Assembly: GCF_033439725.1 (NCBI RefSeq)
Contig: NW_026944387.1
Location: forward strand, 2,728,001-2,792,000
Length of the DNA stretch: 64,000 nucleotides
DNA from: Neurospora tetraspora
Lineage: Eukaryota; Ascomycota; Sordariomycetes; Sordariales; Sordariaceae
Direction: 5' to 3'
Shown here: piece after piece, positions 11,041 to 21,786 of the stretch
How the letters are laid out: each line of letters begins with the position of its first letter
Numbering within the stretch: position 1 is the first letter of the stretch
Notes under the pieces: model-generated
The model's input: only the letters and a program-made list of their open reading frames with translations
Told to the model about the DNA's origin: nothing
The model's database searches: none
Made by a program: the position numbers and the translations under genes

Positions 11041-12152
11041 TGCCTTTGCAAGATCCGAATCTCTATGGGCAACCAGCGCCCAAGAAACAAAAGAAGGAGT
11101 TGAATCTTTCTGGTTCTCTAACCTTCACTTCCCAACTTAGTTCACTCCTCGCCGCGTCCTCATCGTCATCAACATCATCACCTGCCACCGCCATCACTGC
11201 CAGCACAACAGCCACAACCGGTCGTGCGCGACCCTCTAAAGCTGGCAAGGACATCTTTTCCGGAGTGAAAAAGAAGACCAGGCCTGGCGCCAAGACCGTT
11301 AACGAGGACAGAGACGGCAAGCTGACGCTCAAAGCGCCCGTGGGTACCGAAGATGAAAAAAGGGAGCTTGAACGCGCCCGCCGCAACATGGAGCACAAGG
11401 CCCGTCTTTATGCCGCCATGCAACGCGGGGATTACATTGGCAAGGAAATCGGCTTGGTCGACTTTGATCGGAAATGGGCAGAGGAGCAGGAGAAGAAAAC
11501 AGGCCACACCGGCGAGGTGTCATCTTCATCAGAGGACGAAGAGTCCGAAGAAGAAAAGGAACAACTAATAGAGTACACCGACGACTTTGGCCGCACCCGC
11601 CTCATCACGCCCGCCCAAAAGGCCAAACTGGAGCGCTCCCGCTCCTCCGCCGCCGAACTCACGCAAATGTCCGCCCGCCCTGCCGAGCCCGAGCAGCTGA
11701 TCGTCGGCGACACCATCCAGACGGAGGCCTTCGCCGCTACTGTGACTGCGGACCGGTTGGAGACTATCAATGAGCTAGCCGCCAAGCGCGACCGGAGCGC
11801 GACGCCGCCTCCGCCGACTCATTACGACGCGAACTGGGAGATTCGCACCAAGGGCACGGGATTTTTCCAGTTCAGCAAGGATGAGAAGAAGAGAGAGGAG
11901 GAAATGAGGGCGCTGGAGGAAGAACGTAAGAAGACGGAGGAGAAGAGGAGGGAGCGGGAGGAAATATTGGAGAAGAGGAAGCAAGAGATTGAAGAGAGGA
12001 GAAAGGAGATTAAGGAGAGGAGAGCGAAGAAGATGGCGGATAACTTCTTGGAAGGGTTGGGCGAGGAGCTTCTGGGAGGAGGTGCTGATGCTGCCGGAAG
12101 TGGTGGCGGCGGACGCAAGAGGGAGAGGGAAGATGATGTGGAGAAGAAGTAA
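11041..12152 (+). CDS. CCDC174-like (DUF4078) nuclear coiled-coil protein
   Basis: No intron; about 370 residues from the ATG at 11041 (MPLQDPNLYGQ). The frame is open up to another ATG at 10944, but that N-terminus has no character while the one at 11041 starts directly with the conserved-looking PNLYG and a basic KKQKK patch. The diagnostic segment is HYDANWEIRTKGTGFFQF followed by SKDEKKREEEM (about residues 260-290), the DUF4078/CCDC174 signature. After it comes a long Glu/Arg/Lys coiled coil and a basic tail KREREDD. An acidic serine run (SSSSEDEESEEE) sits mid-protein. In animals CCDC174 associates with the exon-junction complex and splicing machinery; that role is carried over by homology only. 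Confidence 0.85.
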
Positions 12153-12361
12153 GATCGCCCGTGGAAAAAGCCGGAAACGCTTTCCTACGATAATCGGCAA
12201 TGATATCCCCGTTTAATATTGCTTTATCGTGGGATCCCGCCAAATTCTGCTTTGAGTTCATAATACAGTCACACGGTTGACGGGTGGCCGAAGCATACCT
12301 TAATCAGCATTCACAAAAGAGAAGGCGCGAATAAAATACATGCGAATATCTGATTTATATC

Positions 12362-12480
12362 ACATACGACCATACCCACTGGAAAACTCGGGATCCCGTC
12401 CGCTCTCCCATAGATAAGCCAGTGAGGGCCAGATTAGTAGTTGGGTCGGTGACGACCAGCGAATCCCTGGTGTTGTATGT
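12362..12480 (+). rRNA. 5S rRNA
   Basis: A full-length 119-nt gene starting ACATACGACCATACCC and ending CTGGTGTTGTATGT. The terminal helix pairs (ACATACGAC with GTTGTATGT, one G-U). The core GGAAAACTCGGGATCCCGTC and CCGCTCTCCCATAGATAAG matches the ascomycete 5S layout, with the internal control region around nucleotides 50-90. It is isolated from any rDNA array, as is normal for Neurospora-type genomes in which 5S genes are scattered and of several sequence types. A T-run follows directly. Confidence 0.95.
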
Positions 12481-13354
12481 CTTTTTTGCCCTTCTTGTCT
12501 CTGTTATCTTCTGGGGTAGTTCTTTTTTTTTTTTTTTTTTTTTTTTTCTCATCGAGTGTGGCAGTCGTCAGTCGTCACCCACCCTCTACCAACTACTGTA
12601 TTTATTCCCAACCAGGCGGGGCATTCTCTCTCCTGGATTCTTCCGACAAGCATCCAACGCAGCCCATCATTCCCATGCTTCGTGCTGTTCTTTTTATCGA
12701 GTTACCCTCAAGATTAATGTGTACCTGCTGCTACCGTCGAGTCTCTTCCTACTTCCCTTCTGATGTATTCCCTCTTCCTGACCCAGACCTCTCACTGCCT
12801 CCGGCAACATCCGCACATCTAGAGCCACCAGCTCTCCATTCTTGAGCCTCCAGCCTCTTGGAAACATACCTACCAGTGCGTCGACCTTGTGCTTCAAACT
12901 GGCGAGTTGCTGGACACTGGACGCTGGACGCCGGCCGGTTTATTGTCCGACATTTTGCACGGCCGTTTGTCGCGGCGCCACCAGCACACACCCCAGCACC
13001 AACAGAAAGAGACAACCTCGGCTTGCTACTCTCGATTGGTCATGGCCCTAAGCCTGTCGGGTAATTCCGTAATATCAACAGGTGAGACAATGGAGTAAAT
13101 ACCACCCCTTTGACGACTATATTCTATACACCTCCTCTTTGGATATTCGCCGAAGAGTCACCCGGTCACTGTCACGGTGATGGTCTTGGCGTGCCCCCCC
13201 CAGAACTTAACACCACCGGATCACGCATCACCACTTTCCAGCTTTTTCGTCCCGAGACCAGAAAACAACTTAGACAACAAAGCCTGGCGCGGCCGACAGG
13301 GTGCTACGATCCAGTGGACCTCAGCAGCAGGCCTGATCTGCTGATCACCACACG
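12481..13354. other. Intergenic region with long poly-T tract
   Basis: It lies between the 5S gene and the 2EXR gene. After the 5S terminator there is an unusually long T homopolymer (about 12523-12547). The rest is C/T-rich on the plus strand, as expected of a promoter and 5' leader of the 2EXR gene. No ORF with a domain was seen. Confidence 0.6.
12482..12487 (+). terminator. Pol III T-run terminator of the 5S gene
   Basis: Six T residues start 2 nt after the 5S 3' end. Confidence 0.85.
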
Positions 13355-14284
13355 ATGGTCACCACCTTCCACCTCTTCCCCCACCTGCCATGGGAGATTC
13401 GATCCCGGATATGGGTGCTGACCGTCGAGCCTCGCGAGGTTGAGGTCCGGAGTAAAACCCAGCATACCAGGCTGACCGACGAACTGGCGGCCAAATACAA
13501 TTTACGCAATCTGAAAGATCGGTTCGGGATCAAAGTTCATAACTTTTACTCATCTACCCCAGTGCCTGCCCCTTTACAGGCCTGTCGAGAAGCGCGGAGC
13601 CACCTCACGAGACATGGACGCCAAAACTCGGCGCATTACACCTACAGGCAGGTCTTCCGCCAGACAGCGCCGCGGGCGGTTCCCAGTGATTTTCCTTATA
13701 AGGACTGGGAGAAAGGGATGCAACCAGAACTGCCACCTGAACTGTGGCTGGAGCCCAAACTCCGGCTCAAGCTGGGCCTAGACAACGAACCGCGCTACAT
13801 CTGGGTGAATTTCGACGTGGACATGATCGACATCGGTGAAGGCATGTTCTACGCATATGAGCCCTATTACCTGGAAATCAAGCGGTTGAAACTCGCGCGG
13901 GAGAGCCATTGCGAGCTCTGGCACGGCCGCTGGTACGATGGAGAAATTGGGTGGTTTGCCAATGCTGAAGAGATCCACGTCGTCTGTCTGGAAGACTCCC
14001 GGCGGGCGATAGAGTGCTGGGAAGATGCGCACGAAGAGCACGGTTTCCCCTGCGACATCGATAAGCTCTTGCTCATCGATCCTAAAAACGGGCGAAGGGT
14101 GACAGCAGCTGAGAATGATGCCGCGGTCAAGGCGGAACGATGGGCGAGGTATAGGGCCAATGGAGCCTTCATCAACCCCGATACTTTGCAACCTTTCGTC
14201 CCTTTTCTCCCGGAAGGCTGGTTCGAGGGCCAGGAAGATTGGGACGCGTATTATTGGGATGAGTATTACATGAACCGTAGCTGA
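13355..14284 (+). CDS. 2EXR domain protein
   Basis: A single exon of 309 residues. It opens with TTFHLFPHLPWEIRSRIW and then VEPREVEVR, the hallmark of the 2EXR family (F-box-like N-terminal motif LPxEIRxxIW), which is abundant in Sordariomycetes and has no settled biochemical role. Next comes APLQACREARSHL, another conserved piece. The middle has YIWVNFDVDMIDIG and the C-terminus is acidic and Trp/Tyr-rich (EDWDAYYWDEYY). No signal peptide or membrane segment. It might act as a protein-protein adaptor as F-box proteins do, but that is inference. Confidence 0.85.
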   Translation: MVTTFHLFPHLPWEIRSRIWVLTVEPREVEVRSKTQHTRLTDELAAKYNLRNLKDRFGIKVHNFYSSTPVPAPLQACREARSHLTRHGRQNSAHYTYRQVFRQTAPRAVPSDFPYKDWEKGMQPELPPELWLEPKLRLKLGLDNEPRYIWVNFDVDMIDIGEGMFYAYEPYYLEIKRLKLARESHCELWHGRWYDGEIGWFANAEEIHVVCLEDSRRAIECWEDAHEEHGFPCDIDKLLLIDPKNGRRVTAAENDAAVKAERWARYRANGAFINPDTLQPFVPFLPEGWFEGQEDWDAYYWDEYYMNRS

Positions 14285-14779
14285 ACGGAGAGACCTATGA
14301 CTTGGATGTGAGGAGGGACTACATGGTTTTCGTGATGGACTTGGACATGTACCTCTAGATGATACCCGTAGGTGTTAAGTAAGCCACCTCAACACCCACG
14401 AGTAACAACATCAGAGTGGTGTCCAATTGGAAGACACAGGCGGTCATGTTTCCGGGCACAGCACACTCTTGTAATCCATATATTTGGTAACTGGTGTTGA
14501 TCAGTTTGGAGACGTCTCAACAAAAGTAGCAGCTTTGTTGTGTAACATAAACCCTACCAAGCATCCGGCTTTTGGTGCAATTGGGATTGAGAAAGGTCAA
14601 AACTCCAGCCTGTCCAAACAGTTCTCTTCGGCCCGCCTATTGTGTTTCTTGCCAAGATATACTGCCCGTCGGGCCTCAATTCGAAATTTTTCAGACATCA
14701 CATGTTTCCGCTTCGCGCTCGCCGTCTCTCCTTCCTAAACAAGGAACGAAGTTGATGTGGATGTTCTCGGTTGAAGATG

Positions 14780-14785
14780 CCTCGG
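14780..14785 (+). promoter_or_regulatory. CCTCGG motif, distal (possible fatty-acid response site)
   Basis: CCTCGG is the core bound by FarA/FarB-type regulators of fatty-acid use in Aspergillus. It lies about 510 bp upstream of the acyl-CoA synthetase ATG. A 6-mer occurs often by chance, so this is weak on its own. Confidence 0.3.
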
Positions 14786-15193
14786 CAGCTCGGAATGGAA
14801 CACCTCAGGAACGAATTTAAAGTTATGGACCCCTGTTAGTCTGTTAGTGCCAAGCTGCTGACAGCCCCCGTTTTAGTGGTACCCACTGACAGTTTGAAGC
14901 TCGTGACAATCCCGTCCGCACTTTGGGCTGTGGAGCCCCACTGGAGCTGGAGCTCTTGCATGCAAAAGCGACGTCACATACCCAGACAAGACCCTGAACA
15001 CTCTCCACTCCCTAATTCACGTTATCGTGAAACTCCGGCCGACGTCTACCTCTTCTACCTCCTCTACCTGGTACTCGTCAGGTCTTCAAAACCGACCATC
15101 TGACTAGCGGGCGAGCCACTACTATTCCCAAACCCAACCCAACGACAATCCTTGAGCGGCTCCCAGTTCCGTTTTGATTGACACTCCCACAAG

Positions 15194-15199
15194 CCTCGG
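15194..15199 (+). promoter_or_regulatory. CCTCGG motif, proximal (possible fatty-acid response site)
   Basis: A second CCTCGG about 100 bp before the ATG of a fatty-acid activation gene. Position and gene function fit a Far-type site; not tested. Confidence 0.4.
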
Positions 15200-15297
15200 C
15201 CCAACCCGACCTGACCTATCTCTATAATACCCTCCGTCAACACCTCCTCTGGCCCGGACTACTCGACCCCACGAGACCATTACACAACTTGACTATC

Positions 15298-17523
15298 ATG
15301 GCGAACACAGGCCCCGGAAACGTGCCTCTGCACTTCATTCAGAAACCTCCCTTTACCGTCGAGGATCCCAATGCCCAACCCATCCCTGGCGAGACCATTC
15401 CGCGCCGACACCCCAAGGCTAAGGATGGCCTCATTACTCGTCCTGCCCCCGGAGTCAACACCACTCTAGACCTTCTCACTAGAACCGTCGAGCTCTACGG
15501 TGATGAGCGCGCCATAGGAAGCCGCAAGCTGATCAAGCTTCACAAGGACATAAAGAAGGTCCCCAAGGTCGTTGACGGCGAGACCGTCATGGTGGACAAG
15601 GAATGGCAATACTTTGAGCTTACTCCGTATTCCTACATCACCTATGGCGAATACTTTACCATTGTGAAGCAGATAGGCGCTGGTCTTCGCAAGCTCGGCT
15701 TGGAACCCAAGGACAGATTACACATCTTTGCTACCACAAGGTAATCGACTTGTATCCATCTCCTATTTGGAACTTTGCTAATGCTGTCCTTCCGTACACT
15801 ACAGCCCCCAATGGCTCGGCATGTCGCATGCTGCCTCGTCCCAGTCTCTCACCATCGTTACCGCCTACGACACCCTCGGTGAGAGCGGCGTCGAACACTC
15901 CCTTATCCAGAGCAAGGCGAGCGCCATGTTCACCGACCCTCACCTTCTCAAGACAGCTACGAACCCACTCAAGAAGGCCACATCCGTCAAGGTCGTCATC
16001 TACAACAACCACACCACGCAGCCCGTATCCCAAGACAAGATTGATGCCTTCAAGGCCGAACACCCGGACCTCACCGTCCACTCTTTCGAGGAGCTTCGCG
16101 CTCTCGGCGAAGAAAACCCCGTACCACTGACGCCCCCCAGCCCCGAGGATACCTACTGCATCATGTACACCTCCGGCAGCACCGGCCCGCCGAAGGGCGT
16201 TCCCGTCAGCCACGCCGGCTTTGTCGCCGCCGTAGCCGGTCTCTACGCCGTTATGGAGGAATCCGTCACCCACCGCGACCGAGTTCTCGCCTACCTCCCG
16301 CTCGCCCACATCTTCGAGCTCGTGCTCGAGAACCTCGGCGTCTTCGTTGGCGGAACCCTCGGGTACTCTAGCCCGCGTACCCTTTCCGACACCAGCATGC
16401 GAAACTGCCCGGGCGACATGCGCGCCTTCAAGCCCACCATCATGGTCGGCGTCCCGCAGGTCTGGGAAACCGTCAAGAAGGGCGTCGAGGGCAAGGTCAA
16501 CAGCGCCGGCGCCCTCACCAAGGCCCTGTTCTGGGGTGCCTACAACATCAAGTCCTTCCTCGTCTCCAACAACCTGCCCGGACAGACCATCTTCGACGAT
16601 CTCGTCTTTGGCCAGGTCCGCACCATGACGGGCGGCGACCTGCGCTTCATTGTCAACGGCGCAAGCGGCATCGCCGCCTCCACGCAGCACTTCATGTCCA
16701 TGGTGGTCGCGCCCATGCTAAACGGATATGGCCTGACCGAAACCTGCGGCAACGGCGCCCTCGGCTCTCCCATGCAATGGACCTCCACCGCCATCGGCGC
16801 CACACCCGCCGCCATCGAGATGAAACTCGTTTCCATCCCCGAACTCAACTACCACACCGACACCACCCCGCCCCAAGGAGAAATCCTCTTCCGCGGCGCC
16901 TGCGTCATAAAAGAGTACTACGAAAACCCCGAAGAAACCGCCAAAGCCATCACCCCGGACGGCTGGTTCAAAACCGGCGACATCGGCGAGATCGACGCCA
17001 ACGGCCATTTGCGGGTAATTGACCGCGTGAAAAACCTCGTCAAGCTCCAGGGCGGCGAGTACATAGCCCTCGAAAAACTAGAGGCTGTGTATAGGGGCGC
17101 CGTGTTTGTGCAGAATATCATGGTGCATGGTGATAGTGCCAATCCGAGGCCGATTGCGGTGGTGGTGCCTAATGAGAAGGCATTAAGCGAAAAGGCGAGG
17201 GAGTTGGGACTTGACGCGGAGGCGCCGTCCGAGATGCATAGAAATAGGAAGTTGAGGGATGCGGTGCTCAAGGAGTTGCAGAGTGTAGGGAGGAGGGCCG
17301 GGTTGAGTGGAATGGAGACGGTGGCGGGCGTGGTGTTGGTGGATGATGAGTGGACGCCGGTTAATGTGAGTATCTTTTTCTTTCCCGTGGTGAAATGATT
17401 TATGAGGATAGTCATGCTAACGGAGTTTGATAGGGGCTGGTTACTGCTACGCAGAAGGTCAATAGGAGAGCGGTGAAGGAGAAGTATAAGAAGGAGATTA
17501 CGGATTGTTTGGAGGGGAAGTAA
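15298..17523 (+). CDS. Long-chain fatty acid-CoA ligase (acyl-CoA synthetase, Faa1/Faa4-like)
   Basis: Three exons: 15298-15740, 15805-17365 and 17434-17523, about 697 residues, the usual family length. Splices ACAAG|GTAATC to CTACAG|C and GTTAAT|GTGAGT to GATAG|GGG keep the frame. The AMP-binding motif YTSGSTGPPKGVPVSHAGF is at about residue 270. The acyl-CoA synthetase signature follows near the C-terminus as GWFKTGDIGEIDANG, DRVKNLVKLQGGEYIALEKLE. GYGLTETCGNG is the mid-domain adenylate contact. No PTS1 at the C-terminus (ends CLEGK). The enzyme activates C12-C20 fatty acids with ATP and CoA for lipid synthesis or beta-oxidation. The first long frame extends upstream to 15178 only through non-ATG codons; the ATG at 15298 opens with MANTGPGNVPLHF, a sensible N-terminus. 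Confidence 0.95.
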
Positions 17524-18036
17524 ACGACTCTCGACTTGGTAGTGTGTGTGAGAGGCCGATTGAGACAGGGAAACGTGTAATTGTAATAATAACTTGCTGG
17601 GAACACTCGCCCCAGGCATTATGGTCAGGTTAAACGGAAGGGACAAACTAGCATTGGTATTCATCATTCATAGAGGGGAAGAAAAGGGGAATGGGATCGG
17701 GACAGGCTACATTTTTAGCTAAAGCCAGTATCGGGTAGTTTTGCATTGGTATGCTTTCATAAGAAGACATTATTACATCACTACACCCGCCTTCGGTTCG
17801 CTGTTTTTGATTTTGAGACTGTTGTGCAATGGGTAAACACAAAGAAACGGGGGTATTTTGCGTGCCTATCATAAACTAATAAAACCAACGAGGTTTATGT
17901 AGAAAAGAAAAAAGATACACAAAGTGTTGCTGTTATTCGTAATTGCCGATTACCAACCTAGACATACTGTAAAAAGTAATGTCTGGTTTAGACAGTTGGG
18001 CTGGGCGTAAGATAGCTTGGACTGTGGCAGGACACA
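17524..18036. other. Convergent 3' region
   Basis: The 3' UTRs of the acyl-CoA synthetase (plus) and KCH channel (minus) genes meet here, in moderately A/T-rich sequence. Nothing else is visible. Confidence 0.6.
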
Positions 18037-21000
18037 CTACCACCTGCTACCACCGTAACCACTACCGTCATAGTCATAATCTCCTCCTCCTCCTCCGCCT
18101 CCTCGTCCTCCATATCCTCCTCCTTGTCCGTATCCTCCGTATCCTCCTTGCCCTCCATTGTTGCGGGGTATCTGGTTCTGCCTCATGTCCATGCTCCTTT
18201 CTCCTCGCTCGATGTCCTCGTTCCATCCGTTATTGTTATGGTTATTGTTGTTATTGCCACTCGTAGTATTGGTAGCGTTGTTGTTTCTGTTGTTGTAGCT
18301 GTTGACATTGTTGTTGTAATTGTTGTAGGTAGGATGACTGTTGTTGTAGCTAGGCTGGCTGAAATAGTCCTCAGCCTCATCCTGCTCTCGGTGCTGTGGG
18401 AGGTACTGTTGTTGTTGCTGCGGTTGCTGCTGCTGCTGCTGAAGGGAAGGAGGAGCAGTAGCCGTCCTTGCTATCGGCCTTATACCACCATCACTGTTGC
18501 TGTCTAGAGCAATGGGAGCCGTGTTTGTCCGCATGATGGTGTTGCCGAAAGTGGTGGGGCCAAAGTAGTCTTCGGCGTCGTTGTCGACCTCGCGGTCAGC
18601 TGAAGCACCGCCTTTCTGCTGGCGCTGGGAGAGAGCGCGGTTGATGCCGAAGTAATCATCTTCTTCGTCTTCCTCCTGCGGCTGCGACGTGGCACGGCTG
18701 TTACTGCTCCCTGGCCTGGCATCGTTATTGCTGCCAGCGAGATTATCTCTGGAAGACGTGGCAGCGTTGCTTGCTTGTCGGGCGAGGGCGTTGTTGGCGA
18801 AGTAGTCCTCACGGCTGGCGGGAGTTGGGGTGGCGGCGACTCTATCGCTGCTGGCTTGCCTGGCATGAGCAGCAGTAGTCTCCGGATCCCGGCGAGAAGA
18901 AGCAGTAGACGCAACACTGCCGGCGCTGCCTTGCCTTTGATGAGGGCCGCTGCTGCCAACGGAAGAAGCCACGCTCCCCTTCCTGCTGCTGTTTCTGCTA
19001 TTAGTGCCAGCGCCAGCAGCCCTGGAAACACTATCGGCACTTCCTTGCCTAGAGTGCGTCCCGTTGCTCTTGGCTTCCTGGTTAGCAGCACCACTACCCT
19101 GGCTGCTTACGCTCCCGTTTCTCGTCTTGGGAGGAGCATCCGTCTTCCTCGAGCTGGGTGAGCCGTCCATCATATACTCGAGATAATCCGATGTGACACT
19201 TCCTGCTCTGGCGGGAGGGTGCTGTTCGCTCGGGGTTTCGACCGGTAGTTCAGCTGGTAGTTCAGCCACACTACTCAGAGAACTCTTGCTAGGATTCTGC
19301 TGATGGTGATGGTATGGCTGCCCCTCTGGCGGAGCGGTCATGTTCCTCTGGGGAATATACGGTTGGTATCCGGGTTGCGTCCGCGGCGGTGGAGCGCTTC
19401 CTAGCCTTGGCGGCATCTGTGAGTTGTTCTGCGTCGGATACCCATAGCTGTCGTGCGTCCGCGGCGGTGGAGCGCTTCCTAGCCTTGGCGGCATCTGTAA
19501 GTTGTTCTGCGTCGGATACCCATAGCTATCGTGTCCGTAGTTGTCGTGGCCGGTGCCATCATGCCCATATCCTTGTTGTCCGTAGGTGTCCTGTCCATAA
19601 TTATCCTGGCCATAACCACCGCCGTAGCCATCCTGATCGTACCCGTTCGACATGTGGCCACTAAGACCACCATAGGGGTTGTTGGTTTGAGGTACTTGGT
19701 TACCTCTCGAGAAATTGTCGTATTCACTTTGGTTTCCGACGTTACCAGTATACGCACGCTCGATCGGTCTCGGCTCGACGCCCCTGTAGTTATTGTTAGA
19801 ATAGCTCATCGGAGCAGTCGGCGCCCTGGCGGGTGGCTGGAAGGCGGGCATCGTTGCGGTCGAGTAGGTCGCGGGACTATCAGTGTAACCGGGTCCGAAC
19901 GAGGAATTTGGCTGTTGCATTGAAGGTCCGAAATCATTCCTCGGAGGGGCTGTTCCGGCCCTTGGAGGAGGTGGTTGTTGCATGCCAGGTCCAAAGTTGT
20001 TCTGAGGTGGAACTGTTCCAGCCCTAGGGGGCGGATAGTTCCCTTGCGATTGTGGTCCAGCGCTCGTATTAGACAGCCCAGTCGCAGCCCGAGTAAGAGG
20101 ACGAGGCTGATTCGGCTGTAGCTGTGACTGAGGCCCAGGACCAATGTTAGACATGCCAGTCGCAGCTCTGGTGAGTGGCCGTGGCTGGAAGCTCGGTTGC
20201 TGTGAAGGCGCAGAACTGACGTTGGATAGCCCAGTGGCCGTTCTATTAGGAGGGCGAGGTTGAAAGTCTGTCTGAGACGATCCAGTATCGTAGTTGGAAA
20301 GCCCAGTAGCGGCCCTACCAAGAGGACGCGGTTCGAAATTCGACTGCGACGCAGATCCATAGCTGTTCTTCGAAAGCATGGTTGCTGTTCTTGTCGGCGG
20401 GATATTGTTCATATCGATCTTGGGAACAGTAGGGACATCATTGGCGCGCTGTCTAGCGGGCTCGGCAGCTGCACCGATGAGTGACGTACTGGAGGCGCCC
20501 GAAAATTGCGTTGCAAAAGTCCCTGCACGGGACGGCGGCATCGGTCGCTTCTCGATCGAACCAAGCTCGTAGCCTCCGGGGGTAGAGGGTCGGGATGTGT
20601 AGGCCGGAAGTGTAGCCATCGTATCTTGCCTGCTGAGCGATGGCATTTCGGGCAACTTCTCGGTTCTGCTTTCAATGCTAACGCCGACGTTCGGAAGCGT
20701 CGGTAGCGTCGCCTTCATCGTCATCGGCCTATCCTCGCCCTTCTTCTTGGCCGCTTTCATTTGCGCCTTCTTCCTCTTTTCTTCCTCCTCAGCCATTGCC
20801 GCGTTGATCTTGGCCGACACAATCTGCTTTAAGCGCTTGTTGACCTTGCGCTCGCAGAATCCAGTCAAGCCGCCATCCGCACGAGGGATGTAACACCACA
20901 AGAAACAAACGAAAAAGACTCCGGAGAGCAGCAGCTGCAAGAATGAAAAGATCCAGATGACCAGTGTAAAGCACATGCCGGATAGAGTAGCAGCTTGGCG

Positions 21001-21786
21001 GTAGTCGTTCTCAGCAAAAGCCTCGATCTTTCTGAAGAAATCCATTGCCGAGTCTCCAAAATCCTTGCCGTTTATCTGGAGTTCACTGGTGAAAAAGGAG
21101 TATAGAGTGAATGCATTGACAACCTGTCGAGGTCCAGAACAGAGAAGGACACGGATCCATGCTGATAAGCACGTTTGTGAGTATAACTTGGGTCAACGGC
21201 GACAGAGGGGGATATGTGGTAGTGGAGACTTACATTGGAAGTTGAAATAGCAGAACAGGGCAATGTACTCAGCGCCCTTTTTACTCTCGGTCAACGCGGC
21301 GAAAACCAGGAATCGCTTCCATCCTTTTCCTCCAAAAACCCGCAAACTCTCGAGTTTCGCGGCCAAGTGATCAAGGAACGATTCGGCGACACTTCCGGTG
21401 CGCATAGCCCGGTTGGCACGAATATGCTCGTATATGAGGTTGACAGCAGAAAGGATGATGCAGATGGTGAAAATCCACTTTGATACGTCGATAGGAATGA
21501 GTGAGGTTGGTTGAACCTGGGAAGACCACTTCTTGAAAGCCAAAAGTTGAACCATGGTGAAAATGTCGACGGCGTAGACGGCGCACGAGATACAGATGGA
21601 AACCCATAGGTAGGCGTACGCTATAGGGGTAAAGACCGATGTGGACTTGAAGTCATTAAGAGTCTAGATGGCGGTTAGTGGGTGCAAGAGACCATTGGCT
21701 TTTGGGTAAGGGAGACTCACGATAAAATCCCACTTGTATTCCATTTGGACAGTCACCTTTCGCCGGAACAAGTCAAGGAACCCCAT
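18037..21786 (-). CDS. KCH-family (Kch1/Prm6-like) potassium channel with long disordered tail
   Basis: Three exons: 21786-21721, 21663-21234 and 21161-18037, about 1206 residues. Splices are GATTTTATC|GTGAGT to ATCTAG|ACT and CCAAT|GTAAGT to ATCAG|CA; the last joins FNFQ to SWIRVLLCSGPRQVVNAFTL, the most conserved part of the family. Hydrophobic segments lie near residues 35-60, 80-100 and 225-260 (FTLVIWIFSFLQLLLSGVFF). The first about 290 residues make the channel domain, which in yeast mediates K+ influx linked to calcium signalling during pheromone response. The remaining about 900 residues are disordered: Pro/Arg/Thr repeats (RAATGLSN), Gly/Tyr-rich YGQD/YGHD, Ser-rich, then polyQ, polyN and a GGYGG tail. 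An intron-like acceptor just upstream (CCAACTAG at about 21832) suggests a spliced 5' leader or a missed first exon, so the start is the least certain point. Confidence 0.88.
19377..19532. repeat. 78-bp in-frame tandem duplication in the KCH tail
   Basis: Two copies of 78 bp (19377-19454 and 19455-19532), nearly identical, encoding two 26-residue blocks with SYGYPTQNN and MPPRLGSAPPPRT. The length is a multiple of three, so the frame is kept. Little divergence suggests a recent event. Confidence 0.9.
20080..20400. repeat. Degenerate repeats encoding R-x-ATGLSN blocks in the KCH tail
   Basis: At least five spaced copies of a block of about 25 residues, each with PRPL-RAATGLSN or a close variant, run through this part of the large exon. 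They are diverged at the DNA level, so older than the 78-bp duplication. Confidence 0.75.

Larger units (their letters stand above)
14285..15297. other. Intergenic / upstream region of the acyl-CoA synthetase gene
   Basis: About 1 kb. The last 250 bp are C/T-rich and look like promoter plus leader of the acyl-CoA synthetase. Two CCTCGG motifs are annotated separately. No other gene seen. Confidence 0.6.

Noticed and set aside
15731-16690. 319-codon frame antisense to the acyl-CoA synthetase
   Set aside because: Shadow of a strongly biased coding exon; low-complexity translation.
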